Positions 51,776-61,174 of a DNA stretch of 64,000 bases are shown piece after piece. The position numbers and the translations under genes are program-made. How positions within the stretch are numbered: position 1 is the first letter of the stretch; each line of letters opens with the position of its first letter. Under the pieces are notes generated by a model, which worked only from the letters and a program-made list of their open reading frames with translations, ran no database searches and had not been told where the DNA came from. Origin of the DNA: an uncultured Clostridia bacterium (lineage in GTDB: Bacteria; Bacillota; Clostridia; Christensenellales; UBA1242); NCBI GenBank assembly GCA_947366895.1, contig CANBBP010000004.1:41566-105565 (forward strand). The letters are read 5' to 3'.

Positions 51776-52564
51776 ATGAATAAACCATATCAATATGGTG
51801 ATAAATTAGTAGAAAACTTTATAAAGCAATCTGTATATAGAAGAGCAACAGGATTACTTACTTCACTTGATAAAGAAGGCGGATATAAACCTTTTCATAG
51901 AGGTTATTACACAGGTGCTTTTGATATGTTTCACTATGGTCATTTATTAGGAATACAAAATGCTTTAAAATATTGTGACCAATTAATAGTAGCTGTATCT
52001 ACGGATGAAGTAATAAGAGAATACAAGCATCGTGAACCCATTATCCCATTTGAACAAAGACTTGCAATAGTAAGTGCTATTAAAGGCGTATCAATAGCCA
52101 TCCCACAACATGACCTTTATGATAAATTAGGTCCAGTAAACGCATTAGGCTGTGATGTTATTTTTACATCAAGCGAATATTTAAGAAGTAACTACACAGG
52201 CAAAGAAATGACTCCAAAAGAACAAGCAGGAGTGGAAAGATGGGAGACTTTTCAAGAGCAGGCAATGGAAAGTGGCTTAAATGTTATTTATCTTCCTAGA
52301 ACCGATAGCGTATCTACAACTGAAATAAAAGATAGAGTTGTTACTCAACAGCAACAACTAATTACTGAAGAAAAAAGTTATATAGAAGATGATGTTTTGA
52401 TACCAAACCCTAATGATAATTTTTCAGTAATAAATACTGAACAAGATTTTGAAGGTTTTCCTAACGAACCTTTAACACAACCTAATCCTCAAGACATTAA
52501 AGTAATAGAGGATTTAACTAATTCAGCATTAACCGCAGGCATAGATAATGCAGTTAGTCAATAA
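51776..52564 (+). CDS. Cytidylyltransferase-family nucleotidyltransferase
   Basis: 262 residues. GYYTGAFDMFHYGHLLGIQNA carries the HxGH nucleotide motif of the TagD/PCYT2 (cytidyltransferase-related) fold, and DSVSTTEIKDRV the second family motif (IST/ST-xIK). Such enzymes make CDP-glycerol or CDP-alcohols for cell-wall or lipid polymers. The catalytic domain ends near 185; a 75-residue acidic Pro/Asn/Gln-rich tail of unknown role follows, ending in AVSQ. Expression is probably controlled by the terminator-bearing leader. Confidence 0.82.
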   Translation: MNKPYQYGDKLVENFIKQSVYRRATGLLTSLDKEGGYKPFHRGYYTGAFDMFHYGHLLGIQNALKYCDQLIVAVSTDEVIREYKHREPIIPFEQRLAIVSAIKGVSIAIPQHDLYDKLGPVNALGCDVIFTSSEYLRSNYTGKEMTPKEQAGVERWETFQEQAMESGLNVIYLPRTDSVSTTEIKDRVVTQQQQLITEEKSYIEDDVLIPNPNDNFSVINTEQDFEGFPNEPLTQPNPQDIKVIEDLTNSALTAGIDNAVSQ

Positions 52565-52573
52565 TATTTTATG

Positions 52574-52603
52574 TTGACAAGTTTAAATATTTTATAATAC
52601 AAT
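52574..52603 (+). promoter_or_regulatory. Promoter of the riboswitch/antiporter transcript
   Basis: TTGACA at 52574-52579, 18-base spacer, TACAAT at 52598-52603, about 20 bases before the aptamer. Confidence 0.6.
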
Positions 52604-52622
52604 ACTTGTAAATAATTAAGCC

Positions 52623-52725
52623 TTACTAAAAGGGAGTAGAAAGCACTACTATATAGTGTGTTGAAAATCGTCAATACAGCAAATATTTTTTGCTCGGTTT
52701 CAACTTAAATTTCAAGACTTTTACT
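52623..52725 (+). promoter_or_regulatory. yybP-ykoY-type Mn2+ riboswitch
   Basis: Matches the family layout: AAAAGGGAGTAG at the 5' side, a hairpin CACTA/TAGTG, then GTTGAAA/TTTCAAC enclosing the conserved CGTCAATAC and TCGG facing elements around an inner hairpin (GCAAA/TTTGC), closing with GACTTTTAC that pairs with TAAAAG (P1). The 3' P1 strand is also the 5' arm of the terminator that follows, so ligand binding should prevent termination (ON switch). It precedes a CaCA cation antiporter, a known target class. Confidence 0.85.
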
Positions 52726-52757
52726 GAAAAATATTCAGTAGAAGTCTTTTTTATTAA
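52714..52757 (+). terminator. Riboswitch-controlled terminator
   Basis: AAGACTTTTACTGA (52714-52727) pairs with TCAGTAGAAGTCTT (52735-52748; one G-U), then TTTTTT. Shares AAGACTTTTAC with aptamer stem P1. Confidence 0.88.
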
Positions 52758-52777
52758 ATTAATTTAAGGAGTTTTTT

Positions 52778-53761
52778 ATGTTTATTAATATTTTACTTTT
52801 AGTGATTGGTTTAGTTCTTCTTGTTAAAGGTGCCGATTTTTTTGTTGATGGTTCAAGTAAAATAGCAAAAGCATTAAAAATTCCACCTCTTATTATTGGC
52901 CTTACCCTTGTATCTTTAGGCACTAGTGCCCCAGAGGCATCTGTAAGCATAAATAGTTCTATAAGTGGTATGAACGATATGAGCATTGGAAATGTTGTAG
53001 GCTCTAATATTTTTAACACTCTTCTAATACTAGGTATAAGTGCTTTGATTTGTCCCTTAGTTATTGGAAAAGACATTAAAAAATATGACTTACCTATTGT
53101 TGTAGGTTTAAGTTTAATATTACTAATCTTCTCCTTTGTAATATCTCCATACGAACTTGATATATTTGAATCTATTTCTTTACTTATACTAACTATAAGT
53201 TATATCTTGTTTTTAATTGCTAGAACAACAAAATTAAGCAAAAGAAAAGCCAATAAAATGGCAAAAGAATTACTGAATGAAACAACTATCAACAATAAAA
53301 AGAAAAAAGAAAAACCTCTTTGGTTAAGCATAATTCTTGCAGTTATTGGACTTACAGGAGTAATATTTGGAGGGAACTTAGTTGTTAATAATGTTTCTAG
53401 TATTGCAAAGGCTTTAGGAATGAGTGAAGCACTTGTAGGGCTAACTATAGTTGCAGTAGGAACTTCTCTACCAGAACTTGTAACAAGTGTGGTAGCAAGT
53501 GTAAAAAAAGAAAACGAAATAGCAATAGGAAATGTAATAGGTTCTAATATATTTAACATAATATTTATTTTAGGTTTATCTTCTACCATAAGTACTCTTT
53601 CTATTTCCCCTAATATAGTTATAGATATGATAATTATGTTGCTATCCGTTTTAATAATATTATTAATATCTTTATTTTCTAAAAAACTAAATAGATATCA
53701 TGGGGCTTTACTTTTGGGCATTTATATAATTTACTTTATATATATAATAATAAGAAACTAA
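52778..53761 (+). CDS. CaCA-family cation/Na+ antiporter (YrbG-like)
   Basis: 327 residues, about ten TM helices. Two inverted alpha-repeats are clear: LVSLGTSAPEASVSI with IGNVVGSNIFN, and IVAVGTSLPELVTSV with IGNVIGSNIFN, the cation-binding motifs of Ca2+/cation antiporters. A basic cytoplasmic loop (KLSKRKANKMAKE) separates the halves. With a Mn2+-sensing riboswitch upstream it probably exports Mn2+ (or Ca2+) when manganese is in excess. SD AAGGAG, 6 bases before ATG. Confidence 0.93.
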   Translation: MFINILLLVIGLVLLVKGADFFVDGSSKIAKALKIPPLIIGLTLVSLGTSAPEASVSINSSISGMNDMSIGNVVGSNIFNTLLILGISALICPLVIGKDIKKYDLPIVVGLSLILLIFSFVISPYELDIFESISLLILTISYILFLIARTTKLSKRKANKMAKELLNETTINNKKKKEKPLWLSIILAVIGLTGVIFGGNLVVNNVSSIAKALGMSEALVGLTIVAVGTSLPELVTSVVASVKKENEIAIGNVIGSNIFNIIFILGLSSTISTLSISPNIVIDMIIMLLSVLIILLISLFSKKLNRYHGALLLGIYIIYFIYIIIRN

Positions 53762-53814
53762 TGTTTTTAAATTTTAATAAATTTGTATATTATAAAATAT
53801 ATTAAACAACATAC

Positions 53815-53850
53815 TAAAAAAAGAATAGAAAATTAATTCTATTCTTTTTT
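53815..53850. terminator. Bidirectional terminator
   Basis: AAAAAGAATAG pairs with CTATTCTTTTT; between convergent antiporter and GGGtGRT genes. Confidence 0.88.
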
Positions 53851-53935
53851 ACTTTTTTATAATACTTTATTTAAAATCTTTAATTAAAATAAAGATACTT
53901 AATAAATTTAAATTAATAATTTTAATAAAACACTA

Positions 53936-54937
53936 TTACTTATTTTGCATTGCTTGACTAATTGCAACACTAACTGAAACAGTAGCTCCAACCATAGGGT
54001 TATTTCCCATACCAATAAGACCCATCATTTCTACATGAGCAGGAACAGAAGAGGAACCAGCAAACTGAGCATCACTATGCATTCTACCCATAGTATCAGT
54101 CATGCCATATGAAGCAGGGCCAGCAGCCATATTATCAGGGTGTAATGTTCTACCTGTGCCACCACCAGAAGCAACTGAGAAATATTTTTTACCTTCCTCA
54201 AGTCTTTCCTTTTTATATGTTCCAGCAACTGGATGTTGAAAACGAGTAGGATTAGTTGAATTTCCTGTAATAGAAATATCAACATTTTCAAGATGCATTA
54301 TTGCTACACCTTCTCTAACATCGTTTGCTCCATAACATCTTACTTTAGACCTTTCGCCATTTGAGTAAGCAGTTTCTTTAACAACTTTAACTTTACCTGT
54401 TGAAAAATCAAAATCAGTTTGAACATATGTAAAACCATTTATACGAGAAATAATTTGAGCAGCATCTTTGCCTAAACCATTAAGAATAACTCTAAGAGGT
54501 TTTTGACGAACTTTATTTGCATTTTTAGCAATACCAATTGCACCTTCTGCAGCAGCAAAACTTTCATGACCAGCAAGAAAAGCAAAACATTCAGTTTCTT
54601 CACTAAGTAGCATATAGCCTAAATTACCATGACCTAAGCCAACTTTTCTATCATCAGCAACTGAGCCTGGTATACAAAAAGATTGTAAACCTTCTCCTAG
54701 ACATTTAGAAACATCACAAGCTTTTTTTACACCTTTTTTAATTGCAATAGCAGCACCAACTGTATAAGCCCAACCAGCATTGTCAAAACATATAGGTTGA
54801 ATACTTTTTACTATTTCAATAACATTTACACCTAAATCATCACAAAGTTTTTTTGCTTCATCAAGGTCTTTTATACCATTGTCATTAAGCACTTTATTAA
54901 TTTGGTTAATTCTTCTTTCATAATTTTCAAATAACAT
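53936..54937 (-). CDS. GGGtGRT family protein
   Basis: 333 residues. Contains the signature SGGGTGRTLHPDNMAAGPASYGMTD that names the family (PF14057), and a Gly-rich SFAAAEGAIGIAKNANKVR segment. Function is not known; the family is widespread in anaerobes and nearly always adjoins an NifU-like scaffold gene, as here (22 bases upstream), suggesting a role in Fe-S or sulfur metabolism. Confidence 0.92.
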   Translation of the reverse strand: MLFENYERRINQINKVLNDNGIKDLDEAKKLCDDLGVNVIEIVKSIQPICFDNAGWAYTVGAAIAIKKGVKKACDVSKCLGEGLQSFCIPGSVADDRKVGLGHGNLGYMLLSEETECFAFLAGHESFAAAEGAIGIAKNANKVRQKPLRVILNGLGKDAAQIISRINGFTYVQTDFDFSTGKVKVVKETAYSNGERSKVRCYGANDVREGVAIMHLENVDISITGNSTNPTRFQHPVAGTYKKERLEEGKKYFSVASGGGTGRTLHPDNMAAGPASYGMTDTMGRMHSDAQFAGSSSVPAHVEMMGLIGMGNNPMVGATVSVSVAISQAMQNK

Positions 54938-54959
54938 AATAATACTTCCCCCTCTTCCT

Positions 54960-55652
54960 TTATTCTTCTCTTGGGTCTACTAGTTTTACAGCTTCATCAA
55001 TTCTACCATATTTACCACTAGCCTTTTTAATTGCTTCAAGAGGTTCAATACCTTTTTTTATGTTTTCCATCATTTTGCCTAAATTAACAAATTCATATCC
55101 TATAATTTCATTGTCTTTATCTAAACCTATTTTTGTTATGTATCCTTCTGAAAGTTCTAAGTATCTAGGACCTTTAAGTTTAGTACTATAACAAGTACCA
55201 ACTTGGCTACGAGTACCTTTACCTAAATCTTCAAGACCTGCACCTATAGATAAACCACCCTCAGAGAATGCTGATTGACTTCTACCATAAACAATTTGTA
55301 AAAATAATTCTCTCATTGCGGTATTAATAGCATCGCAAACAAGGTCTGTATTAAGAGCTTCTAAAATAGTTTTTCCAACTAAGATTTCACTTGCCATAGC
55401 AGCAGAATGAGTCATACCTGAGCAACCTAAAGTTTCAACAAGAGCCTCCTCAATAATACCATCTTTTATATTAAGTGTTAATTTACAAGCCCCTTGTTGT
55501 GGTGCACACCAACCTATACCATGAGTAAAGCCTGAAATATCTTTAATTTCTTTTGCTTTTACCCATTTGGCTTCTTCAGGTATTGGTGCAGGACCATGAT
55601 TTGCACCTTTTTTGACAACACACATATTGTCAACTTCTGATGTATAGTTCAT
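54960..55652 (-). CDS. NifU-like iron-sulfur cluster assembly scaffold protein
   Basis: 230 residues. An IscU/NifU N-terminal-like fold: GWCAPQQGACKLTLNIKDG and VETLGCSGMTHSAAMASEIL hold Cys residues expected for cluster assembly, then a C-terminal extension (QVGTCYSTKLKGPRYLELSEGY). Typical partner of GGGtGRT. GGGGG ribosome site 5 bases before ATG. First gene of a two-gene operon. Confidence 0.85.
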   Translation of the reverse strand: MNYTSEVDNMCVVKKGANHGPAPIPEEAKWVKAKEIKDISGFTHGIGWCAPQQGACKLTLNIKDGIIEEALVETLGCSGMTHSAAMASEILVGKTILEALNTDLVCDAINTAMRELFLQIVYGRSQSAFSEGGLSIGAGLEDLGKGTRSQVGTCYSTKLKGPRYLELSEGYITKIGLDKDNEIIGYEFVNLGKMMENIKKGIEPLEAIKKASGKYGRIDEAVKLVDPREE

Positions 55653-55813
55653 AATAACCCCCTATATTATTTATTACAAAAGTATAATAACATTTTATAT
55701 GCAAAAAGTAAATAAATTTACACACTAACTTATTCTTAATTATTTATACTTTTAAACTATATTACTTTATTATTTAATAAAAATATGATAAACTATAATT
55801 ATAGGAGTTTATT

Positions 55814-56536
55814 ATGTTAGGTGCATTAATTTTATTTTTTATTGTTATGGTGGCTTATATGATAATTGCCGAGATATTTACTGTGCTTTTTAGACTTACA
55901 GGGTTACCAGAAGAAAAAGCTAAGTTACAAGTTGTATCATTACTTACAACCTGTGGTTTTACCACAAAGGAAACAGAAGTTTTTGTTACAACTCCTACAA
56001 GAAGAAAGTTAGCAATAACTGCCATGATTTTTGGGTATGCCTTTTCTGCAACTTTAGTATCTGCTTTTATATCTATTGTTTTAACAATAGGAAATAATGA
56101 AGATGAAAATTTATGGTTTATTTTTTTAATACTAGTTGGAATTTTGTTAATCATACTCATACTCTCAAAAATAAAATTTGTAAAAAATGCATTTGACTCA
56201 TTAATATTTAAATTAGGACATATTTTTGTAAAAGAAAAAACAAAAAATTTCATTAAAGTAATTGATGATTGCGGAGCAAACTCTATTGTTGAATTAACTC
56301 TTGTTACATTACCTAAAGGTTTTTATGACAAAACACTTGAAGAACTTAAAATAAAACAAAATTATGGATTAACAGTTTTAGCAATAATGAGGAACGATAA
56401 AACCATTCATGAAGTTTCAAGAAACGATATTTTAAAAGAAAAAGATATGCTTACTCTCTATGGTAATTTAAAAACTATTAAACAACTTTTTATAGATAAC
56501 ATTGAAAATAATAAAAATGAAGATATTGACTTTTGA
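55814..56536 (+). CDS. Membrane protein with C-terminal TrkA-C (RCK-C) domain
   Basis: 240 residues: three to four TM helices (about 3-27, 70-95, 100-122), then a cytoplasmic domain with the RCK_C pattern (YDKTLEELKIKQNYGLTVLAIMRNDK, then DILKEKDMLTLYGN). RCK_C domains bind small ligands such as c-di-AMP or ions to gate transport. No pore domain is present, so it may be a regulatory or sensor protein. AGGAG before ATG. Confidence 0.8.
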   Translation: MLGALILFFIVMVAYMIIAEIFTVLFRLTGLPEEKAKLQVVSLLTTCGFTTKETEVFVTTPTRRKLAITAMIFGYAFSATLVSAFISIVLTIGNNEDENLWFIFLILVGILLIILILSKIKFVKNAFDSLIFKLGHIFVKEKTKNFIKVIDDCGANSIVELTLVTLPKGFYDKTLEELKIKQNYGLTVLAIMRNDKTIHEVSRNDILKEKDMLTLYGNLKTIKQLFIDNIENNKNEDIDF

Positions 56537-56626
56537 TAATTAAAATTAAATTTAATTGTAATTAAAAGATTAATTTCAAATTATTAATAAAAAATTGATA
56601 TAACTTTATACTTTGAAAATTAAAAA

Positions 56627-56674
56627 ACCATATTTAATATAGGAATATTAAATAAATCCTATATTAAATATGGT
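56627..56674. terminator. Strong terminator between convergent genes
   Basis: A perfect 17-bp stem (56627-56643 with 56658-56674, ACCATATTTAATATAGG), T-run on the minus strand, so mainly the typA terminator. Confidence 0.9.
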
Positions 56675-56679
56675 TTATT

Positions 56680-58509
56680 TTATTGTTGTTTTTTCTTTCT
56701 AAAATCTTCTCGACCTCTTATAGTATGGTCAAGAGTTTTCTTACGCATTCTTATAGAAACTGGGGTTATTTCTAATAATTCATCTTCATCTAACATATCT
56801 AAATATTGTTCCAAACTTGGTTTTTGTACAGGTTCCAATCTTAATGCATCATCACTTGCACTTGAACGAGTGTTTGTTAAGTGTTTTGTTTTACATACAT
56901 TAACAACAATATCATCAACTCTAGGATTAGTTCCAACAATCATACCACCATAAACTTTTTCTCCAGGAGTTATAAACAATTTTCCATGTTGTTGTGAATA
57001 AAACAATCCATATTGAACAGCTTCACCTGTTTCATATGCAACAAGCATACCAAAGTTTCTTCTTTGTAAATTACCCTTAAATTCTTGATAATCATAAAAA
57101 ACACTACTCATAATACCTTCACCATTAGTATCAGTCATAAATTGTCCTTTATAACCAAATAAGCCTCTAGCTGGAATTAAATATTCAAGTCTTGTTCTTC
57201 CATTATTACTATGCATTCCCAATAGTTCACCTTTCCTTGCACCAAGAACACTAATAACACTACCTGCTTTATCATCTGGAAGGTCAACTACAAGTTTTTC
57301 AATAGGTTCACATTTTTTACCATCAATTTCTTTATATAATACACGAGGCATGCTAACTTGAAATTCAAAACCATCACGACGTAAATTTTCCATTAAAATT
57401 GATAGGTGCATTTCTCCTCTACCTAAAACTCTAAAAGTATCAGCACTATCAGTATCATAAACCTTTAAACTTAAATCTTTAATTGTCTCTTTAATAAGTC
57501 TATCTCTAAGTTGTCTACTTGTACAAAACTTTCCTTCCTTACCTGCAAATGGACTATTATTAACCATAAAACTCATTTCAACACTAGGTTCACTTATCTT
57601 TACAAATGGTAAAGTTTCAACATTATCCTTGTCGCTTAAAGTGTCACCTATTGTAATATTATCAGCACCTGCAATACAAACAATGTCCCCTACTTTAGCA
57701 TTTTGTATAGTTAGTCTTTTAAGCCCAACAAATTCAAACATATTTTGAACTTTAAAAGGAATATTTTTTGTTTCATCATGATAATTAGTAATTACAAGAT
57801 TATCATTAATTTTTAAACTTCCCTGTTCAATTTTGCCAACAGCAAGTTTACCTAAAAAGTCATTTTGTTCAGTTGAACTAACAAGCATTTTAAATGGTTT
57901 TTCTTCATAACCCTCAGGGCATGGAATGTGATTAATAATTGCTTCATAAAGAGGGGTCATATCTTTACCCTCTTTTGACATATCATCAGTAGCAGTTCCC
58001 ATTCTTGCAGAAGCATAAATTATAGGACTATCAAGTTGTTCTTCAGTTGCATTTAAATCCATAAGAAGTTCTAAAACTTCATCTCCTACTTCATTAATTC
58101 TACTATCTTTTCTATCAATTTTATTAATAACTATAATAACTTTTAAATTAAGAGACAAAGCTTTTTCTAATACAAATCTAGTTTGTGGCATAGGGCCCTC
58201 GTAAGCATCAACGACAAGTAAAACTCCATCTACCATTTTAAGAACACGTTCAACCTCACCACCAAAATCTGCGTGCCCTGGGGTATCAACAACATTAACC
58301 TTAATATCTTTATACATAAAGGAAGCATTTTTACTTAAAATTGTAATACCTCTTTCTCTTTCAATGGCATTACTATCCATAACTCTATCTTCAACTTCTT
58401 GATTTTGCCTAAAAGCACCACCCTGTTTTAAAAGTTCATTAACTAAACTTGTTTTACCATGGTCTACGTGAGCAATAATTGCCACATTTCTTACTTTATC
58501 GTTTTTCAT
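56680..58509 (-). CDS. typA: Ribosome-associated GTPase TypA/BipA
   Basis: 609 residues, the family's usual length. GTPase motifs: G1 AHVDHGKTSLVNELL, G2 ERERGITI, G3 VDTPGHADFGGEV, G4 VINKIDRKDSR. Later EF-G-like domains II, III and V and the BipA-specific C-terminal domain are all present (GYKGQFMTDTNGEGIM; LTNTRSSASDDALRLEP). Translational GTPase involved in ribosome assembly and stress adaptation. Single-gene unit. Confidence 0.97.
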   Translation of the reverse strand: MKNDKVRNVAIIAHVDHGKTSLVNELLKQGGAFRQNQEVEDRVMDSNAIERERGITILSKNASFMYKDIKVNVVDTPGHADFGGEVERVLKMVDGVLLVVDAYEGPMPQTRFVLEKALSLNLKVIIVINKIDRKDSRINEVGDEVLELLMDLNATEEQLDSPIIYASARMGTATDDMSKEGKDMTPLYEAIINHIPCPEGYEEKPFKMLVSSTEQNDFLGKLAVGKIEQGSLKINDNLVITNYHDETKNIPFKVQNMFEFVGLKRLTIQNAKVGDIVCIAGADNITIGDTLSDKDNVETLPFVKISEPSVEMSFMVNNSPFAGKEGKFCTSRQLRDRLIKETIKDLSLKVYDTDSADTFRVLGRGEMHLSILMENLRRDGFEFQVSMPRVLYKEIDGKKCEPIEKLVVDLPDDKAGSVISVLGARKGELLGMHSNNGRTRLEYLIPARGLFGYKGQFMTDTNGEGIMSSVFYDYQEFKGNLQRRNFGMLVAYETGEAVQYGLFYSQQHGKLFITPGEKVYGGMIVGTNPRVDDIVVNVCKTKHLTNTRSSASDDALRLEPVQKPSLEQYLDMLDEDELLEITPVSIRMRKKTLDHTIRGREDFRKKKQQ

Positions 58510-58701
58510 AAAATTTTTCCTTTTTACTTTTTAATTATTGTTTATAATTTTTAACACTAATAAATTATATTTATTGAGTTTATTTACTAAAAACATTTAC
58601 ACTAAAACTTGAATATTTTATCACACTAAAATTAAAAATAAAAGACTTTTTTTAAAAAACATAAAATTTATTTTTAAAAAGAAAAATAAAAATTAAGACA
58701 T

Positions 58702-58737
58702 AAAAAAACCATTAGATATTTTCTAATGGTTTTTTTA
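58702..58737 (-). terminator. pflB terminator
   Basis: AAAACCATTAGA/TCTAATGGTTTT stem with T-run on each strand, just downstream of pflB. Confidence 0.9.
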
Positions 58738-58752
58738 ATAAATTATAATTAA

Positions 58753-61008
58753 TTAAATTTTATCGTGGAAAGTTCTTGCAATAACTTCTTCTTGATGTTT
58801 TCTGCTAAGTTTATTAAAGTTAACAGCATAACCAGAAACACGAATTGTAAGATTTGGATATTTCCAAGGATTATTCATAGCATCAATTAAAAGATCTCTA
58901 TTTAAAACGTTAACATTAATGTGTTGAGCTTTTTGATTAAAATAGCCATCTAAAATTGCAACAAGATTCTTTTCTCTATCTTCTTCACTATGACCTAAAG
59001 CATCAGGAACAATAGAGAATGTATTAGAAATACCATCTTGACAACAATCTTTGTAAGGAATTTTTGCTACAGAGTTAAGAGAAGCTAAAGCACCAGAAGC
59101 ATCTCTACCATGCATAGGATTTGCACCAGGAGCAAATGCCTCGCCTTCTTTTCTACCATCTGGAGTAGCACCTGTTTTCTTACCATACATAACATTAGAT
59201 GTGATAGTTAAAAGAGATAATGTATGTTTTGCATTTCTATAAAGAGGATGTTCTTTTAAGTCTGCAATAAATTCTCTTGCAAGTTCAACTGCAATATCAT
59301 CTACTTTATCATCATCATTACCATATTTAGGGTATTCACCTTCAATATTGAAATCTACTGCAATACCTTCTTCATTTCTTACTGGAGAAACTTTTGCATA
59401 TTTAATAGCAGATAATGAGTCTACTGCAACAGAGAATCCTGCACAACCAAATGCCATAAGTCTTTCAACATTTGTATCATGAAGAGCCATTTGACTTGCT
59501 TCATATGCATATTTATCATGCATATAGTGAATGATATTCATAGCATCGACATAGGTTTTTGCAATTTTCTTTAAAGCTAAAGAATATTGTTTTCTAACTT
59601 TATCATAACTTAAAACTTTTTCGGTACTCTTTGTTAAACCTTCAACAACAAGTTTACCAGTTTTTTCATCAATACCGCCATTAATAGCATAAAGTAAAGA
59701 TTTTGCTAAGTTACATCTAGCACCAAAGAATTGCATTTGTTTGCCAACTTTCATAGCACTAACACAGCAAGCAATAGCATAATCGTTGCCATAAATAGCA
59801 CGCATTACATCATCACCTTCATATTGAATGGCATCTGTTAATATAGAAATCTTTGCACAAAATTTTCTAAATTTTGCAGGTAATTTTGATGAATATAATA
59901 TTGTAAGGTTTGGCTCTGGACTAGGGTTAAGATTAATAAGAGTTTGAAGAAATCTAAAAGAAGATTTTGTTACTAAACTTCTCTTATCATCTGCCATACC
60001 ACCAATTGCTTCAGTTACCCATGTAGGATCACCAGCAAAAATTTCATCATAGCTAGGAGTTCTTAAATGACGAACTAAACGAAGTTTAATAATAAATTGG
60101 TCAACAAGTTCTTGTGCTTCTTCTTCTGTTATTAAACCTTCTTTTAAATCTCTTTCAATATAGCAATCAATAAAGGTAGAAGTTCTTCCTAAACTTTCTG
60201 CTGCACCATTATTTTCCTTAATTGCTGCAAGATAAGCAAAATAAGTCCATTGAATAGCTTCTTTAGCATTTGTAGCTGGTTTTGAAATATCATAGCCATA
60301 ACTAGCAGCCATTTCTTTAATTTTATCAAGAGCTCTATATTGTTCAAAAATTTCTTCTCTTAAACGAATATTTTCTTCGGTTGTAACATCAAGATAGTGA
60401 GTATTCCATTCTTTTGATTTTTCTTCTTTAAGTTTTTCAATACCATAAAGAGCAACTCTTCTATAGTCGCCTATAATTCTGCCTCTGCCATAAGCATCAG
60501 GTAAACCAGTTAATAAACCTGCACTTCTAGCACGCCTAATTTCTGGAGTATAAGCATCAAAAACCCCTTGATTGTGTGATTTTCTATATTCATTAAAAGT
60601 TTTTTCCATTTTAGGATCTATCTTTTTATGATAAGCTTCAAGAGCTTCTTTAGCTGTTCTAACACCACCATAAAGATTAACAATTCTTTTTAATGGTTTA
60701 TCAGTTTGAAGACCAACAATAACTTCATTTTTCTTATCAATATAACCAGGTTTAAAACTTGTTATACCTGAAAAATGTACAAGGTCAACATCAAGCAATC
60801 CTTTCTTACTTTCTTGTGCAAGAAGTTTTTCAACTGTTTCCATAACTTTTGCAGTTTTTTCACTTTTGCCAACTAAGAAAGAATCATCTCCTTTATATTC
60901 TTTATAGTTAGACAAAATAAAATCGCTAACATTTATTTCCTTTTGCCATGCGCCAGCTTTAAAGCCTTTCCATGCATCTACTGGAGCAGTTTCAATTTGT
61001 TTTTTCAT
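58753..61008 (-). CDS. pflB: Formate C-acetyltransferase (pyruvate formate-lyase)
   Basis: 751 residues, normal for PflB. Active-site Cys pair in [18 protein letters not shown], substrate residues in SPEPNLTIL and [11 protein letters not shown], and the glycyl-radical loop RVSGYAVNF near the C-terminus. It converts pyruvate and CoA to acetyl-CoA and formate under strict anaerobiosis. The activating enzyme gene (pflA) is not in the window; it must lie elsewhere. SD GAGGAGATG before ATG. Confidence 0.98.
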   Translation of the reverse strand: MKKQIETAPVDAWKGFKAGAWQKEINVSDFILSNYKEYKGDDSFLVGKSEKTAKVMETVEKLLAQESKKGLLDVDLVHFSGITSFKPGYIDKKNEVIVGLQTDKPLKRIVNLYGGVRTAKEALEAYHKKIDPKMEKTFNEYRKSHNQGVFDAYTPEIRRARSAGLLTGLPDAYGRGRIIGDYRRVALYGIEKLKEEKSKEWNTHYLDVTTEENIRLREEIFEQYRALDKIKEMAASYGYDISKPATNAKEAIQWTYFAYLAAIKENNGAAESLGRTSTFIDCYIERDLKEGLITEEEAQELVDQFIIKLRLVRHLRTPSYDEIFAGDPTWVTEAIGGMADDKRSLVTKSSFRFLQTLINLNPSPEPNLTILYSSKLPAKFRKFCAKISILTDAIQYEGDDVMRAIYGNDYAIACCVSAMKVGKQMQFFGARCNLAKSLLYAINGGIDEKTGKLVVEGLTKSTEKVLSYDKVRKQYSLALKKIAKTYVDAMNIIHYMHDKYAYEASQMALHDTNVERLMAFGCAGFSVAVDSLSAIKYAKVSPVRNEEGIAVDFNIEGEYPKYGNDDDKVDDIAVELAREFIADLKEHPLYRNAKHTLSLLTITSNVMYGKKTGATPDGRKEGEAFAPGANPMHGRDASGALASLNSVAKIPYKDCCQDGISNTFSIVPDALGHSEEDREKNLVAILDGYFNQKAQHINVNVLNRDLLIDAMNNPWKYPNLTIRVSGYAVNFNKLSRKHQEEVIARTFHDKI

Positions 61009-61174
61009 AAGTTTTACATCTCCTCTATCAATTTAATTACACTAAAAATTTTAGCCTTTTTTACTATTAAAGTCAATAACAAAAGTTAATTTTTTATCCC
61101 TTTTTTTCTTTTTTGTAAAAGAAAGTACATCTAATACTATTATATGATTATTTAAGCATTTTAGTCATATCTAT

